NCBI GenBank assembly: GCA_018857735.1
Contig: JABMCL010002295.1
Coordinates: forward strand, 1,936,001-2,000,000
Length of the DNA: 64,000 nucleotides
Direction: 5' to 3'
From: Alviniconcha marisindica
Taxonomy: Eukaryota > Mollusca > Gastropoda > Provannidae
This document shows positions 1-13,000 of this stretch, piece by piece (the stretch's first letter is position 1; each line of letters opens with the position of its first letter). Under the pieces are notes generated by a model. That model had not been told where the DNA came from. It saw nothing but the letters and a program-made list of their open reading frames with translations, and ran no database searches. The translations under genes were made by a program, and so were the position numbers.

Positions 1-290
1 GATTTTTTTTGATTTTTAAAATGTTTTTTAATGATCAGGAAAAGCCCATTTTGACCACTACTGTTATATTAAATTGCCTCTGAACAGGTTTTTTGTTTTT
101 GGTATTCAGAGTGGATATATTTGCTTTGTATTTGGAAAATGTCCATGCCACATCAGTTTGAAATGCACAAAAATCAAAAAGACGAAACAAAAGACAACAA
201 ATCAGCTGGTGTGCAGTGTAAGTAGATTGTTAACAAACCTGTTCCCCCTCTCAGCAGTTTCTGATACTTGACAAACATGGTGATTTTCAG

Positions 291-1005
291 GTGGAGAGGG
301 AGCTGCAGGAGAAGGCCCAGGCCCAGCAGCAGCTGGAGCAGCAGCAGCAACTTCTGAAGGCCCGATCTGCGTCAGCTTCCACTCCCACAGCTGTGCGTCA
401 GGCGGAGGAGACTGCCAAGAGGGTGATGGAGCTGAACGCTGCAGCTGCTGCGGCAGGAGCCACAGGTGTGCAACGGGGATTGGCCGAGTCATTGTGCCTG
501 ACAGGCACCCCAGCCATGGAGTCCCTTCCACTGAAAGATCTTGTGGTGCAGCTGCCCAAACTGCTGACCAACCCTGACCTGGCTGCAGCTACCCAGTCGC
601 TTATCCCCAACCCTGCCTACACAACTTCGGAACCCTTCCTGCAAAACTCCACAAATCCCACCCCATTCTCTGCCCATTCTTCCTCCGTTGTCAGCTCTGG
701 GGTGTCTGTTGCGCACCAGGTCCAGCCTCCTTCGCCCCAGTTCTTGCAGCAACCGGTGCCCAGTGCTGTGGTCGCCAACGGCAACATAGCGGGCGGCAAC
801 AGCACTGGGAAAGCGTCCAAAGGGAGGAGCAACTCTGGCAAGACTCCTCGCACCAACAAGACCTCCCAGCAACAACCCCCACTTCCTCCACCTCCACCCC
901 AACAGCAACAACAGCAGACACCTGTTTCTTCTCAGCAACCAGCACAACCCATCTCCCCACAAGCTGCTCCCCTAGCCCTCAACTTGCAGACTGAGCACAA
1001 CGGAG
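291..1005 (+). CDS. ANKHD1: MASK exon: Gln/Ala-rich linker between ankyrin blocks
   Basis: The exon follows acceptor ...ttttcag and ends at donor gtgagg, phase 1. It begins VERELQEKAQAQQQLEQQQQ and contains a conserved-looking helix (AVRQAEETAKRVMEL), the segment ESLPLKDLVVQLPKLLTNPD, then Pro/Gln/Ser low-complexity sequence with GRSNSGKTPRTNKTSQQQ. Family knowledge: this linker separates the two ankyrin blocks. It is the first exon in the window, and the reading frame enters open from upstream. Confidence 0.85.
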
Positions 1006-4000
1006 GTGAGGATTACGGACCTTCCTGCCACTTTGATGCACGCTGGTCCATAGGAAGTGCTTGTAGCCTTAGGATGAGTCGTTGATTGACCAGGAAAAGG
1101 AAATTACTTACCCAGTAACTGTCAAAATTGTCAAAATTTCTTATGGACTGTAGAGACATTTACCAGAATGGTATACCCCCATAACAACATTACTACAATC
1201 ACCATGTCCATCTGTCTGGGTTTTGTCTGGAAAATATTTTGTGAACCGTTCAAACTTTTTATTAACAAACTGGGGTAGGTGGTTGTGGTTACATTTGGCC
1301 AGGACATAATAATGGTTTGAAAACTTAAGTAACCTCATCTTAAAAATGCATGTGTGGTCTTGGAGCACCTAGTAACTGTGTAGTCTCAGTGAGCCCAATA
1401 ATCTTGGAATCAACTTGTTTCTGCACATGTGCAATGTGGTAACTGCTGTGGTTGTGACTTTTACATTACTGGGTCTTTTACATTAATGGGTCTAACTTAC
1501 CAAACAATGTTGTTCAGTGTGATGGTCACCTTTGCAGTAAGAAGGGTAGTTACAGGCATGGGAAAACATTTCCCCAGTTCTTTTGCTGACATTGGAAATG
1601 CATGGGGTGTGGAAAAGGTCATTGTTTACAAATACTGCTTTCCCTCATTTGGCAGGTTCCCAGTCACTCCAGCAAGAGAGCTCCACTCAGGCCCAGGTTA
1701 GCACCGAATCCCTCCAACAGCAACAGCAGTTGGCAATGCTGCCTCAGCAGCAGCAGCAGCAACTGCAGCAGTTGACTTTTCCACAGCTGACCTCCCAGCA
1801 GCAGGAGCAGCTTCTGCAGCACATGCTTTCTCAACAAGTCCTGCAGCCTCCCCTGGGACAGCCTCCTTTCCAGCAACCTCTGCACCAGCTTTTGCCGCAG
1901 GTCTGTGCCACTTGTCGAGTTGCTTGTCCTCAGTGTTGTGGTGTCCCACCTCTTGTAGTGGTCATTGTTGACTCCTCCTCTGGCTTGGGTGCTGCTGACT
2001 GATCCTTTTTCAGTAATGTTGGGGGGAGGTGTGGGGGTAGGGGGTGTAGTTGGAGGCTTCAGATACGAAAATGACAGGTATGACAGAACAAATCTTTTTA
2101 CGCCATAGGAAACTGTATTTTTGGTGCCTAGTAGACCCGTTACGTATTTTAGGTATGATTATCAAAATGAACTCCAGTGATTGTCTTATTGGGTTGGTTT
2201 TATTTCAGTTGATTGTCTTATTGGGTTGGTTTTATTTTATTAATATATTTGGCTTGTTCTGTTGTGATTTATCAATGGTATAAAGCTGGCTTGTTGTGAT
2301 GTTTTGAAGAGAAGGGGGAAAAAAGTTCAATGATGGAAGGGATCACAGGTTATTTTTCTTGCTTTATTATGCCAGTGTTTTAATCAAACCATTTGTGGAA
2401 GCTTATTTACAGTACTTGGCTTGGCAGCTGCATCAGGCAGTCTTTCACACCAAGCCTGTAGTGAGAGTTTTTGTTCAGGAAGACATAAACATGTGAGAAG
2501 AGTAACTGGCAGGTAAAACAGCAAAAGTTGCAGATTGCTCAGACTTGCAAATTTACCACAGTATTTAGAGAGGTAAATTGTACATACAGTTCAAAAAGAC
2601 TAACTTGCAGTTAAAAAAGATGTTCTGGTGGAAGTAAAGTTGCACAAAAATTGATTCTGAATATATATCAATTTGGAAATGGTAGATTATTACAAAGTTG
2701 ATTATTAGTGAAGTTGGTCAATTTAATGCTTGTTATATGTTTGCATATGTGTTCACCTTTGTTTTCTGTGGCATGTTAGTATGCATTCTGGTCAGAATTG
2801 TGTATGAGCATGTACTGCTTGTTATGTTGTCCAGGGCTGTTCAACAACACAAATATCCCCTTTTTATGTTTATTTGCATGTAATGTTTGTATGTGTCAGT
2901 TTTCAAAGACTGTATTTTGTATCATTCAGTTCAAAGTTTTCAGGGGGGAAACATTTTCATTTAAAGATTGTGTTTTTGAGAGTTGCCTCATAACATCAAC
3001 ACAAAATTCAAGATTCAAATTTACTTGCTGGCTCTCTTGTGTATGCCCATGTGAAATGGGGGGCGCCACAAATAAAGGATGGGTCTGTAATTTAAGGGAG
3101 GGGGGGGGGGGGATAAAAAATATTGAAGACCTCAAAAGAATCCTGTATATTCAGTTCAGTCTTGCATTCAGTTGAGAACTGTGCAGAGTCTGCACCAGAA
3201 ATACTGATGGTGATGATAATGGAACGCTCCATAGGAAGGCCATACTTATGGTGCATACAGGGGCAGTTACTTTGACAGTCACATTGCATTGATGGTAAAA
3301 CGGGGGACTTTCCTGATCTAAAAATAAATGCAAATGGTTATTTGCAGCCTTTGATGTCTTGTGCATGTGGAAGGAGAGCCGGATGTATGGACTCTTTTCT
3401 TTTATTTGCTCATGCATATAGGCCCAGTTGTGGAAATAGGAGTACAATGAATAAGCAAGGGGGTGATCATGGTAGGGAGGAGAGTTAATGAATAGGACAA
3501 CAATTGAAGATTGGTTTCTCAGGATGAGACAGCTCAAGCTGTTATCTTTCCTTGGTTGATAGGTAAAGAGCTTTTAATCAAGTTTTGCATTAACCAATTA
3601 TTTATGGTATTCTATAGTTAAGATTAACATATACCAGGAGGTAAAGAGCTTTTAATCAAGGTTTGCATTAACCAGTTATTTATGGTATTTTATGGTTAAG
3701 ATTAACATATACCAGGAAGAAATCCGCAGTTGGTCAGACATACCAGTTGCGATTTTATCTGACATGTTCTTAGCAACAGAAGCAACAACACAGTGAGAGT
3801 GTGTGTGGCATGTGTTACGCATGTGTTTGTGTTCTAGCCGGGGAGGGGAGCTGGGTGTTTGCTAGTAGAGTTCTAGTAGTACTATAGACACACATGTATC
3901 TGACCAGTTCCTGTGAACCACTTTTGCCATCCACAGATGTCACACCGGTTTGAAAAATGTCTAGCACAATCACTGACTGTTTTAATGTTTGCTTATGTTA

Positions 4001-7000
4001 GAGCCAAATGAGACAGCAAGAACAGTGAAAAGGTGGCATTGCCTTTGTTTTATGTCATTAATGACTACAGCAACAGCAGACAGATCTGGTAGTGGTATTT
4101 TTTTAACTGTTCATTAATTGATACAGTTTTATTTGATGCATTAGGAAGAATTTGGAAGAATTTCTGAAGCTGCTTTCATTAACATGGTGATCCTTGGAAT
4201 GTGATGATGTGTGGGAATATGCTGGAACGTTGAAGAAATGATTGTGTTAAATACCAAGATTTTGAGGGATGAACCTGTTAAGCAAAGCATAGTGACAGAA
4301 GTGGTGGTTGGTGCCATTAACACAGGTACAGCAGCAAACCCAGCAGGCGCCACAGCTCCTTACTCAACAGGAGCGTTCACAGCTGTTCCACCAGACCCAC
4401 CAGGCTCAGCTACTGCAGCAGCAGCTGCTCAAACAGACCTCTGCCGCTGCAGCCACTGCTGCAACTGCAGCCGCCATCCCCAACCCTTCTGCTGTTGCAA
4501 CACCTTCTGTACCCGTGGACAAGACCCAGGTACTGAGATGAGAGTCAAATTAAGCCAGATCGTTTTGGGCTTACATGAACAGTGTACTCACATGAAAAAT
4601 GTGAGTTGTATGTATGGGTGTTGAGCTGGATCACCATGGCACAAGCCCTAGCGCTGGGATTTAAATGGATGCAGAAAATGTCATAGTGTTGAATTTTGCT
4701 GATGGTAATGTTATTGAGCTTTACCCGTTCACATAATTCTTTGTGCCAGTCACAACAAAAATTTGACACAGCAAGTTGTATTTTTGGAGTTCTTACTCTT
4801 TCTGTCTTAGCTGTATTTCGATGACTCTTACATTGCATCATAGTATGCACAAAACAAAAAGCATTATCTGTAAATGATTTGGTCCTTACTTTGAGGCCGT
4901 TTTCCCCCCCCTTCAAACCGGTCGACTTTTGGGGTCAGTACTGTTGGATTTGTATCTCCCCACCCCTGTTTAAAAAAAAGAAAAGGGCTTGGGGGTGTTA
5001 TGGGAATCACTTGTTTCTTCTGGATGTTCCGCTTTAGCATGTGAGAGGTTGGAATGTAGCTAATTTATATTGTGCATTATTTAATAGGAAGCCAGCAGTT
5101 TGTTTTTGAAACAGCAGTTTACATTAAAACTACATTTTTGATCTAGGTTAGTCTGAATAGAATGTGTTCATAAAAGTTCGGCCATCTACTCCAAAATGGT
5201 AACTAGATTGTGTCTAATATTCATGCATGAGAAGTAATATAAAAGGTGAGGTGTATCATTGTTTGGTATCTAGAAACAAAACAAAAATGGGTGGGGTGGG
5301 TAGGTGGCCAGAGTTGTCTGATGGTCTTATGATACCTTGTGCAATCGTGCAGTCTTGGTGTTCATGTGCATTGTGCTGTCTGCTTTGCTCCATGTGCATC
5401 ATCCATTGTATTCTTTGAGTGATAATGATTTGTGTATGTAGGTACATTGCAGGAGTTGGTTGGATTGTGTTACTGTTGATGTAGTTGTTGACCATTTGTC
5501 ACTGTTCATTGATTGATCAAGCTCTTTGTTTTCTGGTGAGATTGCTCTATTCTGAGTACATATCAGCCATGCATACATACCGCATTCTTGTTGAAAGGGG
5601 AAGGACCCTCATCATGCAACAAGTCATTTTCTCTGGAACAGGTTTTGGCATTTGATTGATGTTAGGGAAAATAAGCTTAAAAGTTTAATGTGGATGCTCA
5701 GATATAACCCTCTTGGCCCAGATCTTCAATTTTCACAAAGGATTTACTCTCTTTGTTGTTGTTTTTATGCTAGTACATTAAAATTTGGTTAAAATGTTAT
5801 TTGAATGACCATACTGGGTTGTTGGACTTGCTGTTGTTTTAAACTGCCTATGAAGTAAGTGGTGATGCAGCATGTTTCGCCTTGATATGGCCTACAATGT
5901 TTCCTGACCTTTTAAAAACAAATGTTTGGTTAATTACTCCCCCTCTCCACCCCCTACCCCTTTAAAACCCTAACTGTTGAAATAATACATGTAGTACTAG
6001 TAATTTGAACTCAAATTCCCGTTACCTATCTGCCCAGGGTTACAACCATTACCGTTCCTGTTTTGTGCTTAGTGTGAAACTAATGAAAGTAATATGAGGT
6101 GTTTTTTTCATTGTACTGAAGGATACTTTGAGCCACTCCTCTTCTGGTGCTCTTTGTCACTTATAAATTTAACAAAAGGTCTTTTTCCACATTTTCATTC
6201 ACGGATTTGGAATGCTCAGTCATTGCTTAGTTTAAGTGTGTGTGTTTGATGGTTGTTTGCATGCATATTTACAATGGGTCATGGGAATTTTGAAAAAATC
6301 ATGTTCTTATTGAGGACATTTTGTCAGTTTATATTATAAATGAACAAATGCATACCTATTTGTTTTATATTTGTTTTTACCACCAGATGTCTAAAATCCA
6401 GTATTTTCCACAGAGTTTTCATTGGGTGGCAAGCATGTTCGAAAACATAGTACTTGAAATGATTCAAATTATTTGTCAGTGAAGCTGTGTTTGTGTAGTT
6501 TTTATGTTGGTTTTTTTCCTTCTGTTTTTAGCAGGGCAACTTGTACCAGTCTTCGTTGGATGTTGACTCGCAAACAGAGAGCAATCATGATACAGCGCTG
6601 ACTTTGGCCTGTGCGGGAGGTCACTCTGAGTTGGTTAGTCTTCTCCTGGCAAAGGGGGCTGACATTGAACACAGAGACAAAAAAGGTACCATTTCCTAAA
6701 GTTATTTTTACATTTTTCATTTTACATGAAAAACTCGAGGTGTGTGTAACTGGTGCGTGCGAGGCCAGCATTTCTGGCAAAAAACAACTACTTGAAGTGG
6801 GCATTTTTACAGACACGTTAAATGTGATGAATGTCATGTTTTGCATGACATTATTAGCATGACAGCAGTACTTGTTTTGCTTTACTTATGCATAGTAGCC
6901 TCACAGTCATGCACACAGTATCATGCCTGTGCACATAATATTGCTTATTTGATACACCCATTTTGTATGGCAAACTGCTGAAAAACATCTTTACATCAGT

Positions 7001-10000
7001 CTGAGACTTGGGAATGGTTGTGACTTGCCAGCAGAAATGGGCTGAGGGAATTTAAACTGTCATTGGACTATTGGACTGTTGTAGGGTTGAATTCAATACT
7101 ATATACAAATAAAAAGTTGCATTGACATTGTTATTGATATCAGCTTCTCTTTTTCCGATGCTGGTTCAAAATTATAAAGAGTGAAAGAGAAAAGGCTTTA
7201 CTGTGCAGGTGAACAGACACATGCAGAGATTAAGATCAAGAATTGCATTGCAGGTTTTACCCCCCTGATTTTGGGAGCGACAGCTGGTCACCTGGAGGTG
7301 GTGGAGATTTTGTTGGATCATGGTGCTGACATTGAAGCCCAGTCGGAGAGGACCAAGGACACGCCACTCTCCCTGGCCTGTTCAGGGGGTAGATACGAGG
7401 TGGGATTTGTCAGGGTGTCTCTCTGGTTGGATGTATTTGATCTGTGTGTGTGCACATCGGTGGTTAGTGTTGCTCAGGGGTTAGATACAAGGTGGGATTT
7501 GACAGAGTGCGTATCTGTGTGGACATGTTAGATCTGGGTGTCTCTGTGCATTGGTGGTTATTGTTCCGGAAGTGGAAATGAACATGGCTGGATTTGACAG
7601 AGTGCGTCTCTGTGTGGATGTGTTTGACCTTTGTGTCTTCGCTTTGGTGTTAGTGTTAATTTGAAAACTCTTCAGTGCTTTCATCAGCCATGATTTGTTG
7701 CAGGTGGTTGAACTACTCTTGGCAAGAGGTGCAAACAAGGAGCACCGTAATGTTTCTGATTACACTCCGCTCAGTCTGGCAGCCTCCGGGGGTTATGTCA
7801 ACATCATCAAGCTGCTGCTTTCTCATGGGGCAGAGATCAATTCAAGGTTAGAATTTTTTCCTGTGTGTAATTGATATAACAGCAAAAACGCTTGCTGCCT
7901 GTAAGCCATCACAATGAAGATGCTGAGTGTATTTTGTCCTAACGTTTAATATGTAAATGACTAAAACATTGACACAATCTGATTTTTTCAAATATAAAGG
8001 TAGATATTGTCTACTAATTCTTTATACAAGAGATGTAAAAGTCAGTTATACACTGATACCTCTGTAAAATCTTACTGCAAGTTACAGATAGCATCTGATG
8101 TGTATGTTGGTAGGTATGGTTATTGAATTCTTGCACTTTGTGATATACATTATATATGTAAATGTACATGTGACTTCTGTTGGTCTCATGTTTTTCTTTA
8201 CTGAGTGGACTGTTGGCCTTTATTCTCTCACATGACCAAGAACTTTCAAACTTGACGGCATAGGAATCATGTTTGACTAAATCTGATTTTACTTGGGGTT
8301 TTCAGTCAGATCATGAGAGGCATGGTGGATTACATCATAGCCCAGTATCTATACAATTTAAAATTACTTGCTTTCTAGTATCTTTTATGTAAAACAAAAG
8401 ATGGAAATAAAGATGCAATTTACATCATTTGGTAATATTGCAGGACTGGAAGCAAACTGGGTATTTCACCACTTATGCTGGCTGCCATGAATGGACACAC
8501 ACAGGCTGTCAAACTTCTTCTGGACATGGGCAGTGATATCAATGCACAGGTTAGCTGAATAGTATATTCTGAAATACAGGTAACAGGTATGGATGTGAGC
8601 GGGTTACTATGTAGGTGGGTGCATGCTAATGTGTATTTCCGCCGTCCCATTCTACCTGATGTGGCATAACTTGTACTGTGTGTGTGTTTCTTGTGATTCC
8701 CATTTGTGTTGTTGATAGGAACTTACATTTAATAAATATATAGCTTGCTGCTTTCATTGGGTAAACTGAGGAGGAGCTGTTAAAGTGACTTGCATTAAAA
8801 CAGAGTGAAGGATGCTTTGCGTGTTTACAAATTACTGTCTGTAGCACTTGCTCATTCATGCATACTTCAGTTCAGTTCTGAGATAGAATGGGATACATTT
8901 GTGCTTTTTCGAATGCTTGAGAACTGTAGTACTGAAATTGATGAAACTGGGTGTTTGTAATGTGTAATGGGTTGTTTTCAGATTGAAACAAACCGGAATA
9001 CTGCACTGACGCTGGCCTGCTTTCAAGGTCGACATGAGGTGGTCAGTCTGCTGGTGGACAGGAAGGCCAACATTGAACACAGAGCAAAGGTAACAGTTTT
9101 TGTTAGTGAACAGGAAACCCCAACAACAACAAAGTGTGAGATTTGTCGCTACAGAGACTGTTAAAGTCTAGGCTATCTAGTTTAGATTTTTGTTGGTGGT
9201 GCAGAAATAGAATTTGATTGAAACAAACCCACAAAGAGACTAACAGTTGTATGATTGTTAAAACTCAGTTTGGTGTGCTTAGGTAACTAGTAGTTTGAGC
9301 TCGAGTAGTGAACAATTATGTAATGATATTTTTCATAACCCCCATATTTTTACCTCTAACATAACAATAGAATAGAATTTGAATATAAATCACATTCACA
9401 TTGAGACACCTCAAGCATATGACTATGACTATAAGCAATTCAAATCCCCGGAATTGTGGCTGGCAGGCTATGTGTCCAGTTATGAACCATTATTTCTAGA
9501 AACTGTATCTTCCAAGAATGATTTGGTCAGAAACCTGTCAACAAAAATGGAAAAGATACATAAAGTTTGGTGTTGGTCTTTGGAAAGATTTTGGGGTCTT
9601 GTGCCTGTCAGCGTATATGATTATATACTTGGTGCATAGCTTTACCAGTGCATGTTCGTTACTCTGTTTGTCAGACTGGCCTCACACCTCTCATGGAGGC
9701 TGCCTCAGGTGGATACGTTGAGGTGGGCCGAGTCCTGCTGGATAAGGGAGCTGATGTCAACGCACCGCCAGTGCCATCCTCGCGAGATACAGCCTTGACC
9801 ATCGCTGCCGATAAAGGCCATTACCGTTTTGTGGAGCTCTTGTTGCACAGGACTGCCTCAGTGGATGTGAAGAACAAGAAGGGCAACTCTCCTCTGTGGC
9901 TTGCTTGTAATGGTGAGTGAACAAATGCATCCCAGTGTCAGCACCCCATCTGGCTTAGCTGGAAAAGGGCTCAGATGTGTGGGGCAGCAGTTGTGAACAG

Positions 10001-13000
10001 TTTTTTATTATTTTTTTATTATATATAATGCAGACTACTCTTTCTGTATTTGAATTATTATTTTTTTAAAGCCCACCACAAATTTGAGAATATGGTTAGA
10101 GGCAGTTCCACAATATGGTTAGAGGCAGCTTCCTAAAAGGTGCCTTTCTTTGTGGAACTGTCTGTGTGCATATTTGCTATAACAGTTCCTGAAAGAAAAC
10201 AAACCTGCTGACTACAGTGCTGTGGTTAGCTAGAAATTGCTGGCTGCTGTGTTTATAATTTTCTTTTGTTTTTATATTCTGCATAGATGTTTGTGCTTGC
10301 TAGTTTGTCATGAATCTAATTGAAACACTGTTTTTATTCAGGGGGCCACTTGGATGTTGTTCAGCTCCTGGTAACAGCTGGGGCAGACATTGACAGTCAG
10401 GATAATCGAAAAGTTTCCTGTCTGATGGCGGCATTCCGAAAAGGTCACATCAAGGTGGTGAAATGGATGGTGAAACACGTCAGTCAGTTTCCTTCCGACA
10501 CTGAGCTTCAGCGCTTCATTTCCACTGTGGCAGACAAGGTAGGCTTCAGTTTGAATGGCAACTACTTTGTATGACTTAATTTTGTGGGCATTGTGATATG
10601 TTTGAAGTTTAGGTTTTGAATTTTTAAAAATATATGTCTTTATAATTTAAAAAAATCTAACTTTGGGCTCATGGAACTGTGCACAGACCATGGTGCATAC
10701 CATTTATCACTAGGATTTTTGTGATGGGTAGAGTTCAAAGTGTTGTTTTGTCTTCCAGGAGTTGCAAAAGAAGTGCCAGCAGTGCATGGACATCATTGTG
10801 TCTGCCAAGGATCGGCAGGCAGCAGAAGCAAACAAAAACGCCAACAGCTTGCTGCAGGAGATTGACCGGGAAAGAGAACTTGATGAACAAAAACGCCAGA
10901 TTGCAGCCAAGCGCCGTGAGAGACGGAAGGAGCGCAAGAAAAAGGAGAAGCTGGAAAAGTCCAAGGACAACAAGGAGTGAGTTAACCAACTTGCTATGCA
11001 TTTCCAACAGTAATATTGTAAATCAGTGTTCAATACTGACCTTGCAACTATCTGTAGCACAAAATTTGTCACATAAACTTCCAGATCCACTCATAGTTGC
11101 TTCAAGAATATATTTTTTTAAATAGAAAGTTTTCTGAATGGCGGTATCCAGCATCACTAATTGTGTACCAAATGCATTTCAAATTGCATGTGAAGTGATA
11201 CTGTGCAATGATCTATGTGCTTCTAGGTTTGTGGCAGAAACTTTACGTGACTTGGAGGTGTCTTAGCCTTGTAAAAGTGAAATGAGAGAAGGGAACATGG
11301 GGGCTTGTGAAAGTCAGACTCAATCACAGTGGCTGGCCACATACTGATGCTTACAGATTTCAGTCTGGTAATCATAATAATAATAATGGGAGATTTCTAG
11401 AGTGCCTACACTTCAAAGTCACAAACTTCTGGATGGTTAAATAACACAAACCCAGAACAAGAAGGGGGGAGAAAAAAGGTTTCCTGCCTCACATGCACAA
11501 ATATACACCAAGCACCATGCCAGCCAGAATCAGAACTAGGTCAGCAGTCAAAATATTGTTGGAAGAGGAAGATTAAGGCTGGACTTGAAAGTTGAAAATG
11601 ATAGGCTGTAACTGACAGAGAGATTGCAAGGTCTTAGTGGCCGAGTAAAAGGAAGCTTGCTGTAAAACTATTTAGACAATGAAACTCTCCACCACCACCA
11701 CCTTCAAAGCATTCACCAGCCACTTCATGTTCCCCTTGGTGGTAGGACCAACAGAACCAATGCAATATGTGTACACCACAGCATGAAGTAAGAGTAATTG
11801 GTGAGTGGAACTTTAGAGAATATGGGAGTGGTTACGAGCTGCATATTAAGTGGACTGATTTTTCTTTTCTGCTGCAGCAAAAATTCATCTCCAGAACCTG
11901 AGAGTGAAAGTGGTGTACAGGACCAAGACATTGATGAAGACGACGATGAAGAGAATGTGCGAGTGGAGCCGCCATCTGCCACAGTGACCTCTACAATTGG
12001 TATGTTCCTGGAGGCCCATGTTGGGGTACTGCAGATACAGAAATTAAGATCCCCTGTTTTAGATACCCAGAGCTATCAAACATCCCCACTTTTAAACCTG
12101 GGAGATAATGCATGAGCGCAACATATAGCTGTGTATGCTTTTCCTACAGCCAGGAGTTGTCTTGTTTAATTTCCACTTTCCCAGTTCATTCAGCTTCATT
12201 TTGTAAAACGGTTTTATTCCTCATCAGGCACAAGGTGATGGTTGTCATGAACAGTGAATCAAATGTTTGCATGTAATTGGATTTGTTTTGCCGCAATATT
12301 TTTAAGATGTTACTATGTTTTCTACCTTCATCAAAACTTGATGAACAGAAATGACAGAAACATCCTAAAAACAGTTTTGTTGAAGGTTGAATTTTTTTTC
12401 CAGCTTGGACACTGTTGATATAGTTTGGTACATTTTGATGGATGTTTTGGGATTGTGTGTGATACCTTGATACTGTATTTCACTTGATATGACCCACATG
12501 GGTTGACTGGATGTGAAAGATCAGGTAACTCAGACCGGGTCACTGGGGGTTTTGAGGAGAAAATAACCACAAATATTGTTTGAGATAAGAGATTTTGATG
12601 ACATTCCAGTTGCAATTCGTAAGTTTTGTATCTTTATGGGGGGGAGGGGGGATATTTTCAAAACCTGTCAAAAATAATTATTTTATAAACTGCAGAAACA
12701 TTTGTGATCAGATATGGTCTTAAACGGATGAGTTTCTGTTTGTTGCAGGCACCACGTTGGTGATGAACAGTGAGGCTAAAGCTTCCAGGAGCAGTCCAGC
12801 GAAGGTCTCCTCACATGTCCCGTTTTCTATCTCTGCTGTCACCGCTTCCCGTACTGTACCTGCTCCTCTGACTTCCTTCACTTCTATTGCCAGCGACACC
12901 ATAATAAAAAATGAGAAACGCCTCTACAATGCGGAAATGAGAAAAAATCGTCGCAACAAGAAAGAGAAGCTGTTGGAGGCTGCAGGCACCAAGGAGAGCC

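Larger units (their letters stand above)
1901..4325 (+). other. MASK intron with two dispersed-repeat segments
   Basis: No coding signal. It contains a 33-bp direct duplication near 2178-2240, a G run at 3099-3111, a 78-bp tandem duplication at 3563-3717, and a copy of dispersed repeat family A at 3665-3985. The other MASK introns over 300 bp without their own entry (1006-1655, 4530-6534, 6686-7253, 7847-8443, 8550-8981, 9090-9674, 9913-10341, 12000-12748, 13226-13861, 13962-14773, 15244-16305, 18225-19058, 19278-19840) hold nothing I recognise beyond short simple repeats. Confidence 0.6.

Noticed and set aside
489..962. 157-codon open frame on the - strand
   Set aside because: Shadow of the Gln/Pro-rich MASK coding exon on the opposite strand.
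6833..6858. Short perfect hairpin AATGTCATG/CATGACATT
   Set aside because: Nine base pairs in AT-rich intron; no conserved partner or RNA family recognised.
10090..10165. Direct and inverted short repeats around atatggttagaggcag and agttccaca/tgtggaact
   Set aside because: Too short to call a MITE, and no target duplication is visible.
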